Origin: Chitinophagaceae bacterium | Lineage (GTDB): Bacteria; Bacteroidota; Bacteroidia; Chitinophagales; Chitinophagaceae | Direction: 5' to 3' | Assembly: GCA_023251285.1 (NCBI GenBank) | Contig: JAHEZB010000130.1 | Location: 1-6,544, forward strand | DNA length: 6,544 bases | Part shown: positions 6,168 through 6,544 of the stretch, one piece after another | Numbering within the stretch: the first letter of the stretch is position 1 | Layout of the letters: each line of letters starts with the position of its first letter | The notes under the pieces: model-generated | What the model was told of the DNA's origin: nothing | Databases searched by the model: none | Seen by the model: the letters and a program-made list of their open reading frames with translations, nothing else | Position numbers and translations under genes: made by a program

Positions 6168-6544
6168 AAAAAGATTTATAATAAAATCTGGGACCCTTCT
6201 TCCTCCGAAACAGAAAGCAATGATCTGAAATTTCTCATCATTCGTTTTTCTTCTATAGGTGATATTGTGTTAACCACGCCCGTGATACGGTGTTTGAGAA
6301 AAAAATACCCGCAGGCAACCATTCATTATCTCACTAAAAAAAAATTTGCCGGAATAGTTCTGTCTAATCCATACCTGGATAAAGTTCTTTTACTGGAAGA
6401 TAATTTTAATAAAACGGTTGAAGAAATAGAAAATGAAGAGTACGATTACATCATTGATCTGCACCATAATGTGCGCACCTTACGGATCAAAAACCTGATT
6501 CGCGACATTCCTTTTTATTCTTTTAATAAACTGAATATAAAAAA
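6159..6544 (+). CDS. Glycosyltransferase family 9 protein (heptosyltransferase-like), 5' part only
   Basis: The frame runs off the right edge, giving 128 codons of a protein usually near 330-350 residues. The N-terminal Rossmann opening FLIIRFSSIGDIVLTTPVI (25-43, counting TTG 6159 as residue 1), then LRKKYP, and the segment YDYIIDLHHNVRT (95-107) are typical of GT9. GT9 enzymes add heptose or related sugars from nucleotide donors to LPS core or other surface glycans on the cytoplasmic side of the inner membrane. There is no in-frame ATG before the conserved GDIV motif. TTG at 6159 would add a 22-residue leader (NFKKIYNKIWDPSSSETESN and two more residues after the initiator). CTG at 6225 would give MKFLIIRFSSIGD, the usual N-terminus. 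An out-of-frame ATG at 6220 reads only two codons before TGA. I chose TTG as the longest likely start, without certainty. It lies 85 bases after dedA on the same strand. The acceptor and sugar are unknown. Confidence 0.85.
   Translation, partial: MNFKKIYNKIWDPSSSETESNDLKFLIIRFSSIGDIVLTTPVIRCLRKKYPQATIHYLTKKKFAGIVLSNPYLDKVLLLEDNFNKTVEEIENEEYDYIIDLHHNVRTLRIKNLIRDIPFYSFNKLNIK

Overview
The window looks like an ordinary housekeeping and accessory stretch of a Bacteroidota chromosome, probably near the Chitinophagaceae/Sphingobacteriales. This is an inference from four things: low GC content; start codons without clear Shine-Dalgarno sequences; a few matches to the Bacteroidota -7 promoter element TAnnTTTG; and proteins that resemble Bacteroidota versions of their families (a short di-heme reaction-centre-type cytochrome, PduO-type adenosyltransferase, stand-alone gatC, DedA, GT9). 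There is no rRNA, tRNA, insertion sequence, CRISPR array or phage gene, and I found no defence or other undescribed multi-gene system.

Layout. 1-266: gene-free, with weak promoter- and terminator-like signals. 267-791 (+): exported di-heme cytochrome c. 876-1436 (-): corrinoid adenosyltransferase, convergent with the cytochrome. 1437-1656: divergent intergenic region. 1657-2139 (+): RimJ/RimL-like GNAT acetyltransferase. 2229-2594 (+): SnoaL/NTF2-like small protein, whose stop overlaps the stop of the next, oppositely oriented gene. 2591-3298 (-): LolD/MacB-type ABC ATPase. 3353-3643 (-): gatC, in the same direction and probably co-transcribed with the ATPase. 3644-3909: divergent intergenic region rich in inverted repeats. 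3910-5286 (+): GltP-like acidic amino-acid symporter with an extra N-terminal membrane hairpin. 5381-6073 (+): DedA-family membrane protein with a GTG start. 6159-6544 (+): start of a family 9 glycosyltransferase, cut by the window edge and lacking an ATG.

The genes do not form one pathway. The likely transcription units are gatC-ABC ATPase on the minus strand, and symporter-dedA (possibly continuing into the glycosyltransferase) on the plus strand. Several products act at the envelope: the cytochrome in the periplasm, the ATPase with an unseen permease, the symporter and DedA in the inner membrane, and the glycosyltransferase in LPS or other glycan assembly.

The points most worth a second look are the inverted-repeat cluster upstream of the symporter, the -7 box almost touching the gatC start codon, the non-ATG start of the glycosyltransferase inside an alternative-hairpin region, and the ion-site residues of the symporter.
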